A stretch of 64,000 bases of DNA, taken from NCBI RefSeq assembly GCF_022682495.2, contig NC_071396.1, positions 19,899,735 to 19,963,734 of the forward strand, read 5' to 3'. Shown one piece after another: positions 35,801 through 47,340 of this stretch. Numbering within the stretch: position 1 is the first letter of the stretch; each line of letters begins with the position of its first letter. This DNA is from Desmodus rotundus (taxonomy: Eukaryota > Chordata > Mammalia > Chiroptera > Phyllostomidae). A program made the position numbers and the translations under genes. The notes under the pieces were generated by a model. The model had not been told where the DNA came from and did no database searches. It saw only the letters and a program-made list of their open reading frames with translations.

Positions 35801-35992
35801 TGCAGCAGCCTTAGCGCACCTGCACTCCCGTCACTGGCTCCCGAGGGATGTGCCATTACTGTCGGGTGCCCTGGTTCTGACTTGTTTTATTTTAACCCCA
35901 CAAATTGAACAGAATTATTATTGTTTTATACCATCTCGTTTTATGTGGATTCGCCCACACGAATTTCCATTTTGTAAAGTTTTCTTTTCTTT

Positions 35993-36160
35993 TTTATTGA
36001 TCTTGGAGAGAGAGAGAGAGAGAGAGAGAAACATCTATTTGCTGTTCCACTTACTTATCCATTCATGGATTGATTCTTGGATGTGCCCTGACCGGGGACG
36101 GAATCCTCAACCTTGGTGTATTGGGACGACATGCAGCCAACTGAGTGACGTGGCCAGGGC
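35993..36160 (-). mobile_element. Ves-related SINE, diverged
   Basis: It starts with 'tttattgatcttggagag' and a pure (GA)n run at about 36006-36029, then 'gatgtgccctgaccgggga', and ends with 'ctgagtgacgtggccaggg'. It is shorter and more diverged than the other copies. Confidence 0.82.
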
Positions 36161-37929
36161 ACAATTTCTGCTCAGTCTGTTCGCCATCCCTTTGTGTGCG
36201 ATGTTAGGGTGTCCCTAAGCCAAGTCCTGCCTTGTCAGGACGTCCTCGCTACTCTCCTCCTCCCGGGGGCTCCGGAGACCCTGGCTTTCCTCCCCAGGCT
36301 GCCGCAGCCCCTCCTGGCGGCACACTTGCTGCTGGAGCCACACGATGTGGGCACCAGGGCGGGAATGTGGTCACCTTCTGCCCATGTCAGTGGGAATTTG
36401 AATTTTGGTTTTCTTACCCAATCTGCTTGCTATTCTTAACTTTTCAGAGTGGGGCTTGCTTGTGGTCACAGTTTTCAGGGTCAATGTCTTCCCTCCCATG
36501 CGTGGCAAGGGTCGAGGCGGGCAACCTCTACAGTGCCCGGTCGGTCGGGTTCGCCCTGACCCTGAGGAGGCGCCCGCTGTGCAGGACTACGTGTGGTTTT
36601 CATCAAACTCTCTGCATTGTCTCCCGTTTCCTGCACTTCTCCAGACCCGGGGAGGAGGAGCTCGAGTGACGGAGCATGTCCAGGGGCCTCCAGGAAGAAG
36701 CCGGCTCCGTGCTCTAGGTAAATTCACTTACAGCTCTTGAGGTTGCCTTCTAAGTAGTCCTTCCTTGAAACTTACTATTTTCAGAATCTTTTGTTCAACA
36801 GTCAACCCGTTTCCAGCAGTCGCGTTGGTCAGGTTATGTGTCCGCTGTGTGGCCGGGTTCGAAGTTTAAGTAGAAACGTGTTTTGAGCTCCTAATTATGC
36901 CCCTGCTTTGCCGATCTGGTAAAAGATAACGTCAGGCATGTGTGTATTTCCCTTAAGGGACTTCCTGTTTCTAGGTATTTACTTCATTTGTCATTGGAAA
37001 TGGTGTTTGAAGGGGACAATGAAATAAACAGCATGTTTTTTTAGACTTTAATCAAGCAGTCAATATATTTATCAGTAAAAATGCATACTGAAATACAAGG
37101 GAGATAAGATACTTGGAAATACTCTGAAGTTGAGAAACACTGTATGGCTGTAAAATGTTATTTAAATAATTTAAAATTTCGTTTGATCTAATTAGGTCAT
37201 TGGTTACCGGTGAGGACTAAATGAAACAGAAAATTCATAATAAATACCTGAGTGGAAGCCCCCAGGCTGATGAGGACCAGCTTTGCACCTGACACCACAC
37301 AGGTGCCTTTTACAGGTTTCTAGAACCGTCTGTGTGGGAATTTGAAGCAGACCTCCTTATGGAGTAAGCAGAGGGAGTCGGTTAAGCCGTGCGCCCCTCA
37401 GGGTGCTCACTGCTGACGTTGGTCTGTGCAGGTGGGATCTGCCTCGAGGGCACATTAGGGTTTCTGTGCAGGGACCGGAGGGCCTGCTCGTGCACTGTGG
37501 GCTGCGTATGCAGGGCCAGGCGTCAGAAACCCAACATGCCCCTGCGCTCCAGGCTCCTGTTCTCCTTGGCTCCCTGGAGGTGGCACGTCGACACTCCATG
37601 TCTGAGATGGCTGTGAAGTGTGGCATTCCCAGGGTGCCTGGCCGAAACCCAGAGGGGGCACAGTCAGAAATGATCTGGAATGTGGGCTTCGTGGGCAGGC
37701 CCGCCTGGGGACCTGCTGTGGTTGTGCCGCAGAATCTCTGAGTGTGGGGTGGCTGATGTGCTGAGACTGCTGGAGGAAGGAGGGCAGCAGTGGCAGACCC
37801 CAGGAAGACGCTGGCGTTTCTGCAGGAGTACCCTCCGCTACCCACCTTGCTCACCCTCCCGTGCTGGTATCGTGGGGACTCCCCTGGGCGCAGCTGCCCC
37901 ATGGGGGCTGCATGGCCTTAATCTGATGG
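36161..37929. other. Unique sequence, no gene seen
   Basis: The part from 36760 to 37260 is AT-rich and has no recognised repeat. It could be a conserved non-coding element. The rest is GC-rich with chance frames only. Confidence 0.4.
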
Positions 37930-38200
37930 GGGCGAGGGAACCCACTGTGTGCAAGGGCCCTGAGGTGTAGGAGGAAGTGGAGGAAGGCCGTGGAAACTGC
38001 AGAAGAAGGGCCAGGAGGCCAGTGGGGAGGCAGGAGAGGGGTGTGTGCAGAGACCTCGGGACTCATGTTATTAAGATCACTCTGGCTTCCTGGAGGGAAA
38101 AGCAGGCTGTTGCCGCACCTCAGAGAGACAGGCGGCGGAAGCTCAGTGCTGGGCCACCGTGAGGAGGAGTAGATGGATTTGAGAGACATCTGGGGTAAAA
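37930..38200 (+). repeat. Old mammalian interspersed repeat, class uncertain
   Basis: 'tgcaagggccctgaggtgta', 'ttaagatcactctggcttcc' and 'agtagatggatttgagagac' belong to a widespread old mammalian repeat that I cannot name with certainty. Similar wording appears at 47110-47340 and 50560-50720. Confidence 0.45.
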
Positions 38201-39104
38201 GGGAAAGGATGCCGGGTGTTAGAGGGGCAGACCAGGTCCTTGGGCCTTGCCCCAGAGAGGAGCCAGCGGTGCCCAGGAGGTGTGACCATGGGCCTCCCAC
38301 TCTGCACTGGGGCCTCAGCTCCCCAGCTGTGCAATGAGGGGCTGGGGCAGCATTCTCGTGAGCCTGTGCCCAGGCCCCACACTTTAAGGGCCTCTCCCAG
38401 GAGACTGGCTGCTCCTCTGGCTCTCGCACGCCCGAGGTGTGTCCCTCTGCTTCTCTCTAAAATCGGTCCCTGGGCTCGAAGGGGCAGCATTTTCCCAAGT
38501 GATGTCAGCTGCGAGCTATGCCAGCGGCTGTCACCCTCTCCTTGGGCTCACAGAAGCTTGCGGGACCCAGAGCTGTGGGGCCGGGTCAGTTCTTCTGATT
38601 GCGGTACAGGCGCCATCCTCGTGCGTGACTCATCCTCAAGCCATGACAGTGAGGATTCCCCCCCCCCACCCCACCCCGCCCTCCAGAAGGACCTCCAATG
38701 GGTTCTGCTGCCCACCCTCAGAGCCTGGCTTCGAGTAGCCATTCTTATAACTGGGATGAGGCGTTGATATCTCTCTGCTGATCTCGTGCCAATGGGTCCC
38801 CTTCTCAGTGTGGGGTGGGGGCAACCGTGAAGCGGGCAGAGCTTCACTCCGCCTTGTGGTCCCTGCCAAGTCTGTGCCCCCCGGCTCTCCATGCTGCGGC
38901 CCCCACCACCCGGAGTCCAGCCCTTCTTCCTTCTACGTGTCTCTCCACAGTGAGCCCTCCCTGAGGGGTTTTGCTACTTGATATTCAGAGACAGTCATTA
39001 CTTTTTGCACGTTCATTTGCATTTAGGCCTTACGTTTAACCTTGAAATGAAAGGCTGGATTCCTTGTAAATGAACTTCAAGTCTCAGAGGTCAACCAGTG
39101 CTCT
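38201..39104. other. Unique sequence, no gene seen
   Basis: A C-rich stretch lies at about 38657-38680. No gene is recognised. Confidence 0.4.
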
Positions 39105-39405
39105 GGACCGCATGTTCGTGTCCTCCAAGTTCATCTGTTAAAACCCCGACTTTCAATGCGGTTGTGTTAGGAGGTGGGGCTCTCGGGAGGTGATTAGGTC
39201 ATGGGGGTGGGACCCCATGATGGCATTAGTGTCCTTAGGGACACAGTGAGAAGGTGGCCATCTGCAAGCCAGAAGGAGAGTCCTAACCGGAACTGATCCA
39301 CTGACACCTGGATGTGGACTCCGGGCCTCCAGAACCGCGAGAAGCGAGTGTCTGCTGTCTAGCTCCCCCGTCTGCGGTGTTCTGTTACAGGAGCCCCAGC
39401 TGGCA
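39105..39405 (+). mobile_element. MaLR-type LTR remnant, plus orientation
   Basis: 'gttaggaggtggggctctcg' with 'gggaggtgattaggtcatgg', then 'gggacacagtgagaaggtgg' and 'gcctccagaaccgcgagaag', are the landmarks of MST/MLT1-like LTRs. Confidence 0.72.
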
Positions 39406-39494
39406 GATGGGCAGGCATTTCCAGCCGGAGGAGGACTTTCCTGTTGCCACCGATCCCAGGTACCTGCAAAGTGACTGTCCTGTCTCAGGGAGCA

Positions 39495-39815
39495 CATCTG
39501 TGTGAGTCTGCTTGGCTGCCACAACAGAGCACTGCACCCCAGGGGGCTGAAACAACAGCAATTATTTCCTCGCAGTTTGGGAGGCAGAAGTCCAAGGTCA
39601 AGGTGTTGGCAGCATCGGTTCCTTGTGGGGCCTGTCTCCTTGGCACACAGACGGCTGTCTCCTCCCTGTGTCCTCACATCTGTGTGTGTCTGTGTTCTCT
39701 CTCCTCTTCTTGTAAGGACCCCCGTCAGGCTGGGTTAGGGTCCACCTCATACCCTCATTTTACCTCAATTACCTCTTGTAAGACCCCATCTACAAATGCA
39801 GGCCCAGGGCTAGAT
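39495..39815 (-). mobile_element. MaLR-type LTR remnant, minus orientation
   Basis: 'ctgcttggctgccacaacag', 'ctgaaacaacagcaattatt', 'agaagtccaaggtcaaggtg', 'ctgtctcctccctgtgtcct' and 'ttacctcttgtaagacccc' follow the antisense MLT1-like order. It lies tail to tail with the plus copy just before it. Confidence 0.72.
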
Positions 39816-40293
39816 GGCTAAGACGCTCGAAAACGATATTCGCTGGATTAAAATCACGACCGTGAAGGGATGGTGGTGGGCCAGGTGCACATGTGTGGGG
39901 TGTGGTTTCTCCCCAGCTCACATGGTAGAGCTGAGTCGTCCAGCCTGGGGGACCCCCGCCCCCACGGGGTCTGTTGTTTGGAGACCCCTTCTAAGACGTG
40001 TTTTCATTCGCTTACCTTTAAAAACAACTGGTGAAAACATCACATCAAAATAGGGTGACCTTGATGCGATCTGTTTCGTCTCTAGTACACCAATTACAAA
40101 GTATTGCTGTTGTTTTTTAAAGGTGCCCGTTGAATAAGAAGTGAGAGAAACAGTATAGCAGAGCTGCGACTCCAGCAGGCTTTGGAATAGTCCTTGGTAT
40201 TGGTTATTATAAGCAGATTTCTACTGAAAAACTTTTAAAACTCAAGTTAGACGATCATTTCACATAACTTATTTTTTAATAACTCACACTAAA
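39816..40293. other. Unique sequence, no gene seen
   Basis: No gene or repeat is recognised. Confidence 0.4.
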
Positions 40294-40515
40294 GCCCAGG
40301 CTGGGTGGTTCAGCTGGTTGGAACCTTGTCCCGGACACCGAAGGACTGAGGGCTCGATCCCCCGTCGGGGCACATACCTCGGTTGTGGGTTCAATCCCCA
40401 GTCCGGGTGTGTACAGGAGGCAACCAATTTACGTTTCTCTCTCACATCGATGTTTCTCCCTCTCTCCATTCTCTCTAAAAATCAATAAACAGATCCTTGG
40501 GTAAGGATTGAAAAC
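40294..40515 (+). mobile_element. Ves-type SINE, plus orientation
   Basis: The head 'gcccaggctgggtggttcag', the B box 'gggctcgatcccccgtcgg', the 'acatcgatgtttctccctct' motif and the A-rich end 'ctaaaaatcaataaacag' are all present. The duplication is actcacactaaa (40282-40293) and actcatactaaa (40516-40527), 11 of 12. Confidence 0.94.
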
Positions 40516-40724
40516 ACTCATACTAAAATACACAATGGACTTGACCCCCAGTGGTTTCCCCCCGGGTCCGTTTCCCTCACACTGATGTATGGAGCGGCAG
40601 ACACTCTCAAGACGGTGACCCTCAGTCTCACGGGGACACGGGTGAGCAAGCTATTGGTGACAGCCCACTGGGAGCCGGGCTAGGGTCGCTGCCAACCAAT
40701 GTCTGTTGAAGAAATCTCCACTGA

Positions 40725-41237
40725 GCTTTTTCTCCTGGCCCGCCATCTGCGGTGGAATCGCCGCCAAGATGCAGATTTCTCACGTAGAACACCATCGCTG
40801 TCGAGGCTGAACCCTCGGATGCAGTAGAAAATGTAAAGGCCAAGATCCAGGAGGAGGAGGAGGATATCATCCTGACCGGCAAAGACTGATCTTTGCCGGC
40901 AGGCCCCTGGGAGACGGGCGTCCTTTGCCCGACATTCAGAAAGAGGCCACTCTGAGAGGCCCTGCGCTGAGGCTTCGTGGAGGAACCGGGGAGAGGAAGA
41001 CATCTGGCACCACTCCCAGGCAGAATGAACGTGAGAGAAGGAAGGTTAAGCTGGCTGTCCTGAAATGCCACAAAGTGGAGGAGGATGGTGACATCAGTGA
41101 CCTTCGTCAGGAGTGCTGGGGTTTCTGTGACAGGCGTTGTTGTGGCAAATGTCGCCTGACATATTGCATCAGAAAGTGGGAGACCAGTAATCACACATGG
41201 GTTAATAAAACATGTGAACTCACAACAACCACAAAAG
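40725..41237 (+). pseudogene. Processed pseudogene of RPS27A (ubiquitin-S27a fusion)
   Basis: RPS27A encodes ubiquitin fused to ribosomal protein eS31. The copy starts with the 5' UTR text 'cgccatctgcggtggaatcg' and an ATG at 40769. Ubiquitin segments such as 'gaaccctcggatgcagtaga', 'aatgtaaaggccaagatcca' and 'gactgatctttgccggcag' remain. A frame at 40925-41296 still reads LRLRGG at the ubiquitin end, then the ribosomal part [19 protein letters not shown] and [10 protein letters not shown], which keeps cysteines of the zinc ribbon. The stretch between the two cysteine pairs is shortened. From ATG to the TAA at 41188-41190 there are 422 bases, against 471 expected, so the frame is broken. The AATAAA lies in 'gggttaataaaacatgtga' near 41214. 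There are no introns. A weak duplication, tctccactga (40715-40724) and tcttcgctga (41238-41247), fits retrotransposition. This is an older copy than the ROMO1 one. Confidence 0.95.
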
Positions 41238-41247
41238 TCTTCGCTGA

Positions 41248-43688
41248 ACGTAAGGAAGTTGGAAATACGTGCGCATTCTCGGCCCAGAATCGCTGACGCT
41301 GTGATATCCTACAAGGAAGGCAGGCTCTGCAGAGGTTAAGTGGCTTCTGTGAGTGGACAAGGTTCTACAGCCAGGTTGGGGAGCCTGAGGGAGGAGCCCA
41401 GCGGAGCGCTGTGAGCCTGTGGCCGAGAGGGGGCCCCTGGGGTTTGACGGGAGTCCCCCAAGAACACTGTCCAGTGTGAGAGTTGGGTACAGGTTGAGAG
41501 AGAAATCCCTTCCTCTGTGCTACCTTTCCAAGGCAGCTGTGAGGGAGGGACCGTGGCCTGGAAGTTGCGCAGGGCTGCCTCTGCTAAGGCTGACAGTGAC
41601 GGAGAGGTGACAGGTGGGAGCGTGGAAGAGGAGAGGCCAGGGTGCCTGGGGTCAGAGGCTGCTGCGAAAACAGCTCGGGCGATCCCCTCAGCCTCCAGCA
41701 TTCACAGTGGCTCCCTCCCCTGCTGCAGCTGCCCGGCCACCCTTCCTGTCCCTTTGACTGGACCGCGCCCAGGAGCCCCATTCTGGTGGCAGCTGAGCGC
41801 AGGACAGGGCAGATCAGGAGAGCGTGTGTGCGAGAACAACAGGAGCACAGCTGCTTTGATTTGGGCCAGGGCTGGTGTGCCCGCTTCAGAGTCTGGAGGG
41901 GTGGGGGGCTCAAGACAGACCCCGCCCCTTGTTGGAGAGCTAGGCTGCATGACTAAGGCAGCGATTTTCAGATGGGGTGGAACTTCATGAAGGGGTTCCA
42001 GGGACTTCACTGGACCAAGAAAGGAAGACTTGTTCCCAAGGCCCTGGTCGCTGTGGGGAGGGCTGTTAGGACATAAATCACGTGGACCGTCTGTCCAGGG
42101 GGCGGGGCCTGCAGGAGTGCTGGACCCTGGAGGGAAGTGGCTCAGCAGAAGCTCAGGTGCTCTGGTTGCTTTGCCTATGCAGAGATCGAAGCCCCCAGGG
42201 GCCGTGCTCCTGGAGACCCGAGGACTCTGCCCAGCTCCCTGGGCTCCACCAGCTTGTTCGAAACTCCGTTCTCCAAGCTCTGGCCTCACAGGGCACAGCT
42301 AGAGCAGCACATTTTCCACCCCTGCTCCCTGTGACGAATTGTTCCTGATACTCAGCTGACACCTCCCTTTTTCCATTTCACTCCCGTTACTCCCAGAGTA
42401 CTAATACCCCCGGGGCCCCGCTGAACAGGACTTTCTGTGTTTGAGGTGGCCCCGCCCCCACAGGGCGATGCCCGTCTGGCTCTACCAGGGTGCTCCCCCA
42501 AGTCTGCCCGCCACGGGCTGTTCTAGCTCATTAATCATCTCTGCTGCTTTCCTCCAAATTTTCTCTGAGTTGTTCACTGGTTTCCTGGACAGAGGAACGC
42601 AGAACAGCTGCTACTTTCCCAGGCAGAGCAGAGAAGAGGGCTCTCTGTCTGCTCACACAATGGTCCCTCTCCTCCAAAGCTGGTCCTGGGTGACTGCACC
42701 TGGGTGGCCTGGAAATGCCGTCAGCTTCCGGGGACACTGTGTCAGCAGGTCTGTCTGGGACTCTTTTTGAGCAAAAGGTTTACATTTTTTCAGTATTAAA
42801 GGGATTCGTTATGGAAAGGAGGTCTCTCGCCTTGTAAAGTGGCCGTGCCGGGGGCGGGGACGAAGAAAACACTGTTGAGAGGAGGCCAAGGGCGTCCAGA
42901 GGGATGGTGCACACTCTGCAGGAGACGTGCAGTGAGCACGCTGACCGCTGACCTTTGCCTGGCCAGGGCCCCAGGCTGGGACCAGGGACCAGGGTTGGGG
43001 GGATCGGGGACAGAATGGGGAACACAAAACTGTCAGGCCCTCAGAGTCAGAACTGGAGCTGGCACTCACCACCGGGGAGACCCTAGCAGGTCCTTTAACT
43101 TCTTCGGGCCCAACAGCTGCTGGTGAGGGGGAGGGAGAGGATGGCGATGGTGACGGTGACGATGCAGGCTTCCCCCGCTCTCTGAAGGTAGCGTGTTCCT
43201 GTGAAAACTCCCGTGGGCTGAAGTGGTGTAAAGTGAAGGAGCCATGCCCATAAATTTACCTGGAAAATTTTGAGCCTTCCCAGACCCCCAAAACAACCTA
43301 AAAATCACACCAAATGACACATGAAATCTAAAATAACACTAACAATAGTAAAAGCAGGAACGCACGAAATAAATGACAACGAAGCCCAGATGCTCTCAGC
43401 CAGGTCAGAGGGCAGGCAGCTGGATGCGGAGATGCTGAGCGAGGTTGCAGGCAGGGGTGGGGGGTGTGGGGAGCTCGGCGGGGCTCCTTTGCTGCTGGGG
43501 TGCATCCTGTCTCTATAATGGCACGTGCGAAACAAACGCCAAGCACTATCTTTGCTTTCTGCCGTTTTTCATAAAAGCGAAAATTCTCTCTGGATTTCTC
43601 ATGGTTAGTGAAAACAGGTGCTAACGTACGCTTTTCATAAAGTGAGGTGGCACAATCCAAACTTTCGGAAAGCAGGGGTAGACCTGTA
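41248..43688. other. GC-rich unique sequence, no gene seen
   Basis: No exon, RNA gene or clear repeat is recognised. Confidence 0.45.
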
Positions 43689-43880
43689 ATGATGATGATG
43701 GTAGAGGTGATGAGGACGATGGTGAAGGGGGTGATGGTGATGAAGGTGGTGGTGATGAAGGTGATAGTGATGATGGTGATGGTGATGATGGTGATGAAGT
43801 TGACAGAGATGAAGATGCTGCTGCTGCTGCTGATGATGGTGGAGATGACGGTGATGATGGTGATGATGACAGTGATGGTG
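43689..43880. repeat. Irregular GAT/GGT trinucleotide tract
   Basis: Some 190 bases consist of GAT, GGT, GAA and a short (GCT)4-5 block in mixed order. The phase is kept in threes for most of its length, so all six frames give low-complexity peptides (Met/Val-rich in plus, His- or Ser-rich in minus). These frames are an artefact of the repeat and not a gene. Confidence 0.92.
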
Positions 43881-44910
43881 GGAAGCTGGCATCCATTCCT
43901 GTCTGTTTTTGGTTTTGGTGTCTCCAGGGTGCCCATCTGACCCCAAAGTACAGGAGTGAGAGCTCTTCCTTTCCTCGTTGCTGTGTGATGTTTGGGTGGC
44001 TGAGTCCTGGCATGCATGGGGGGGGGCACTGCTTGATCCCACTCAGGGGACGGCCGAGAGATCTCATCCCAGCTCAGTGGGCTCTACTGGGGGTAAGCTG
44101 CCTTCCCTTCTCAGAGCTAGGCGTGGCTGTCTGGTCCTGCCCCTCCACTTGGACATGTCTGAGTCACTCCCCTCATGCTGCCCCTTGTCCCCTGGCACTG
44201 CCTTCAGAACTTCTGGGGCCCCCAACTCTCTATGAGTCCCCAGTCCTGGAAACTGAGCCCTTTCTCTCTATCCTAGCTCCTTTTCTCTTTGGAGTGCCCC
44301 ACAGCAGCTCTGCTAGGTGGCCCCTCCTGGCCACCAATGTGGCACTATGCCCTGAGGGCCAGAACAGCTCGCTCATCTTCTTGGAGAAGGAGGAGGCCCT
44401 GGTCTATAGCTGGGCTGGCGGGGAGAGTGTTTTCGTTCCTTCTGCGCGGAGAGACAGAAGGGCACTGGCTAAGGCCAGTAGACGTGAGTCAGACCGCATC
44501 GCGCCACACTGACCTTACGTGGTTTTTGTGAGAGTCAGTTGAGGCAATATAGGTAAAAATGCCTTTTAAACCTAAAAATATGATACACATATGAGTTGTT
44601 ATTTCTTTAGTATGAAAACACTTCACAGGAAAGTAGCCAAGTGCCCCAGTCCTTAGGACCAAAAGCATTTGTCAATCATTTATAGGCTGGTCAACAGAGG
44701 AGAGCTGGGACCTGCCTTTGGGGGTGGGGGGGGTAGATAGTTAAAGGGGAAAGTGTCCTCATGGGATGCATGGCCTCAGTCTCAACACTCTTGTAAGGGA
44801 TGACTGGGCAATCCAAGGTTGTTTCGGTGTGATTGCGCTCAGTGTCACTGCTTTGCTCCATAAAGGGGCCTTCTTCTGTACTCTTCTATACTTGGAAATC
44901 TTTACAACTC
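43881..44910. other. Unique sequence, no gene seen
   Basis: No gene or recognised repeat is seen. Confidence 0.4.
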
Positions 44911-44919
44911 AGAGGTGCA

Positions 44920-45152
44920 TTTTTTTTTTTTTAAGATTTTATTTATTTATTTTTTTAGAAAGGGGAAGGGAAGGAGGAAAGGAAGGAGAAATAGAGGGAG
45001 AGAAACATCGATGTGTGGTTGCTTCTTGCACACCCCCTACTGGGGACCTGGCCCCCAACCCAGGTATGTGCCCTAGACTGGGAATCGAACCGGGGACTCT
45101 TTGATTCGCAGGCTGGCTGTCACTCAATCTGCTGAGCCACACCAGCCAGGGC
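44920..45152 (-). mobile_element. Ves-type SINE, minus orientation
   Basis: A T run and 'taagattttatttatttatt' come first, then the GGGAAGG-rich stretch, 'gagaaacatcgatgtgtggt', 'gactgggaatcgaaccgggg' and the head 'gagccacaccagccagggc'. The duplication is agaggtgca (44911-44919) and aaaggtgca (45153-45161), 8 of 9. It carries a CTCF-like core with one CpG-type change. Confidence 0.95.
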
Positions 45153-46539
45153 AAAGGTGCAGACATTCTTTATGGTGTGGTTTACCATGACATTTGATTT
45201 ATAGAAGAGAAGATTTGTGCTTCTGTTCACATTTGTCTTAAAATCATCTCTATCTCCTCTCTGTGATTTTTAAAGACTTGTCTGCAACATGTGACTCTGG
45301 TACCGTAGCCGGTCACACGAGAGCCAGGCCCATCTGGCCTCTCCCGAACGCGCCCTTTCCTTCGGGCAGTCCGTGTCTCCCTGGGCGCGATGGGCGCGGT
45401 GTCTAGACTGGGGATTCCTGGTGGCTTTTCCGCACCACGCACTCCCCACGCCCCTCCCCACCCCTGCCCATGCCGTTCTCAGAGCCGTTCCTTGAGTAAA
45501 CATGCGCTGTCTCTGTGGCAGACTTTATCCCCTCGACGTCCAAGGAAACTGATTCATCACACTGAGGTTTCCGCCTGGGAACTGCTTCCAGACAACCCCG
45601 GCCTGTCCTGGCCTGTGTGGGGGGTCTGGGTATGGGGCTGGTCCTCCTCTTGCTTTGTTTTGCTTCACTTGATCTCCCCCTGGGCTGTGGTCTCTGCCTT
45701 TTTCTGTCCCATCATTTCACACAGTCCCACGCCCAGCCTTAGATTTACTCCACGAGAAATTCTTATCGGTCAGTGTGATGTGAGGCGCTGGAAACGCAGT
45801 GGGAGGTGCTCGGGCACATGCCACTCTTCTCCGGAGTCAGGCACGCTTGGGCCAGAGGGTGATCCGTGGGCATAAATATGAATAAACCAGGGGCAGCTGC
45901 ATTTCCAGTCATTCGGTTTCCTGTCTCCAGTGAGCATTATTCAACAATCTTGGTAGCATTTTTAGGGGCTTTGATGGTAAAGGGCAAGCAATTCTTTCCA
46001 TTTAGGAAAATAACTATTTGGTTCAGCCTGGAATTAACTTTCTTGGTCCAATTATTTTCAATCAAGCAGCATTGTGAAGAGGCCACTGTGAACTTGCTTA
46101 ATGATCCCCTGTTGTGTTTTTTTTCCCCCCAGTGTTCAGAAAAATGTCATCCCTTGAAGGGGTCCTGGCAAGAAGTTACAGAGGATTAACAGGGACCAGG
46201 TTGTAAATTGGGGATGGACCGTGCGTCATGGAGGAGGGGCTGTTGACAGATTTAGAAGCCCTGCTGTGAAGAGAGAGACACTGTTCTCCATTTGGTGGGA
46301 TCAGGATCTCATATTCAGCGAAGACTTCTTGATAAATAGTGGAGCAGCTGAGAATTCAGACAGTTAGGGGCAGGGGGAGATGGAGCAAGGCATTCACAGG
46401 TCAGCAGAGGAACATCAGGAGACAATCAATTCTTCCACCAGGCAGCTGATAACAGGCTTGGGAAGAATCGCTCAACACTGAGAGCGTCTCAGGCAATAGG
46501 ACAGTCTGTGGCCCCCAAATCCTTTGATTCTTTTTTCCC
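45153..46539. other. Unique sequence, no gene supported
   Basis: A strong polypyrimidine-AG at about 46110-46132 ('gttttttttccccccag') looks like a splice acceptor. The sequence after it has stops within a short distance in all frames, so only a non-coding exon could follow. No repeat is recognised. Confidence 0.35.
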
Positions 46540-47033
46540 TTAAGTGATAGAGTCTGTGTCCCTCCTCTTGACAGACTTGAGGCCACCTTGACCAGTGAAG
46601 TGTGGAGGAGATGACATTGTACAACTCGTCACACTGGGTCTCAAAAGGTGATGCAGCTGTCTTGTTTGCTGGGACGATGCCCTTACATGTGGGTGACCAA
46701 TAAGAGGTCTGACTGTGCTGTGGCTGCCATGCTGTGAGCACTCCCAGCCATGTGGGGGGGCCCTGCGGAGACCTTGGGTCCACACTCCTAGTTTTTGAGT
46801 TCACTGAGCAGATGCCAGCTACCTGAGTGGGCAGCATGCAGCTGATCCCAAACCCTAACTGTGAGTCACCCTGAGTCTCTGTCTTCCCAGATGCTGTAGA
46901 GCAGAGACGCCCCCCTCTATGTGCCCTGTCCATAATTCTGACCCCCGGAACCCATGTGCATAATAAGACGGTTGTGTTAAGCTGCTAGGTTTTTGAGTAA
47001 CTTGTTAGTGCGGCAATAGAAACGCTAACAGGA
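46540..47033 (+). mobile_element. MLT1-like LTR remnant, plus orientation
   Basis: 'gccatgctgtgagcactccc', 'gccatgtgggggggccctgc' and, at the end, 'aataagacggttgtgttaag', 'ctgctaggtttttgagtaac' and 'gttagtgcggcaatagaaac' match the 3' landmarks of MLT1C-like LTRs. Confidence 0.7.
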
Positions 47034-47109
47034 AACCTGTGGATAGTGGAAAAGCAGACCAGATTAAGGGGTGGATATTTTGGACAGGGTACCTATCAGT
47101 AGGCTTCTC

Positions 47110-47340
47110 TGAGGAGCTAACTTTTAAGCAGAGGGTTGAATGATGGGAGCGTGTTTATCTGGGGGGACAGATCTTGGTCATAGGGAACGGTGCGTGCAGG
47201 GCCAGCGAGCGAGACGTCGCATTGCCCAGAACTAGGAGGGCAAGGTGGGGGTGACAGGAAATGAGAGGGAGGGCTTTGCGGACCATGACGGAGGGCTGTA
47301 TTTGACGGTAAGCCATGTGAGGGTTTGAACAGGGGGCTAC
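47110..47340 (+). repeat. Old mammalian interspersed repeat, class uncertain
   Basis: 'gcagagggttgaatgatggg', 'gggcaaggtgggggtgacag' and 'gctttgcggaccatgacgga', then 'taagccatgtgagggtttga', recall the same old repeat group as at 37930. Family unassigned. Confidence 0.4.

Noticed and set aside
43328..44067. Minus-strand frames rich in His, Ser or Ile/Thr
   Set aside because: The low complexity comes from the GAT/GGT repeat tract, and every frame there is open for the same reason.
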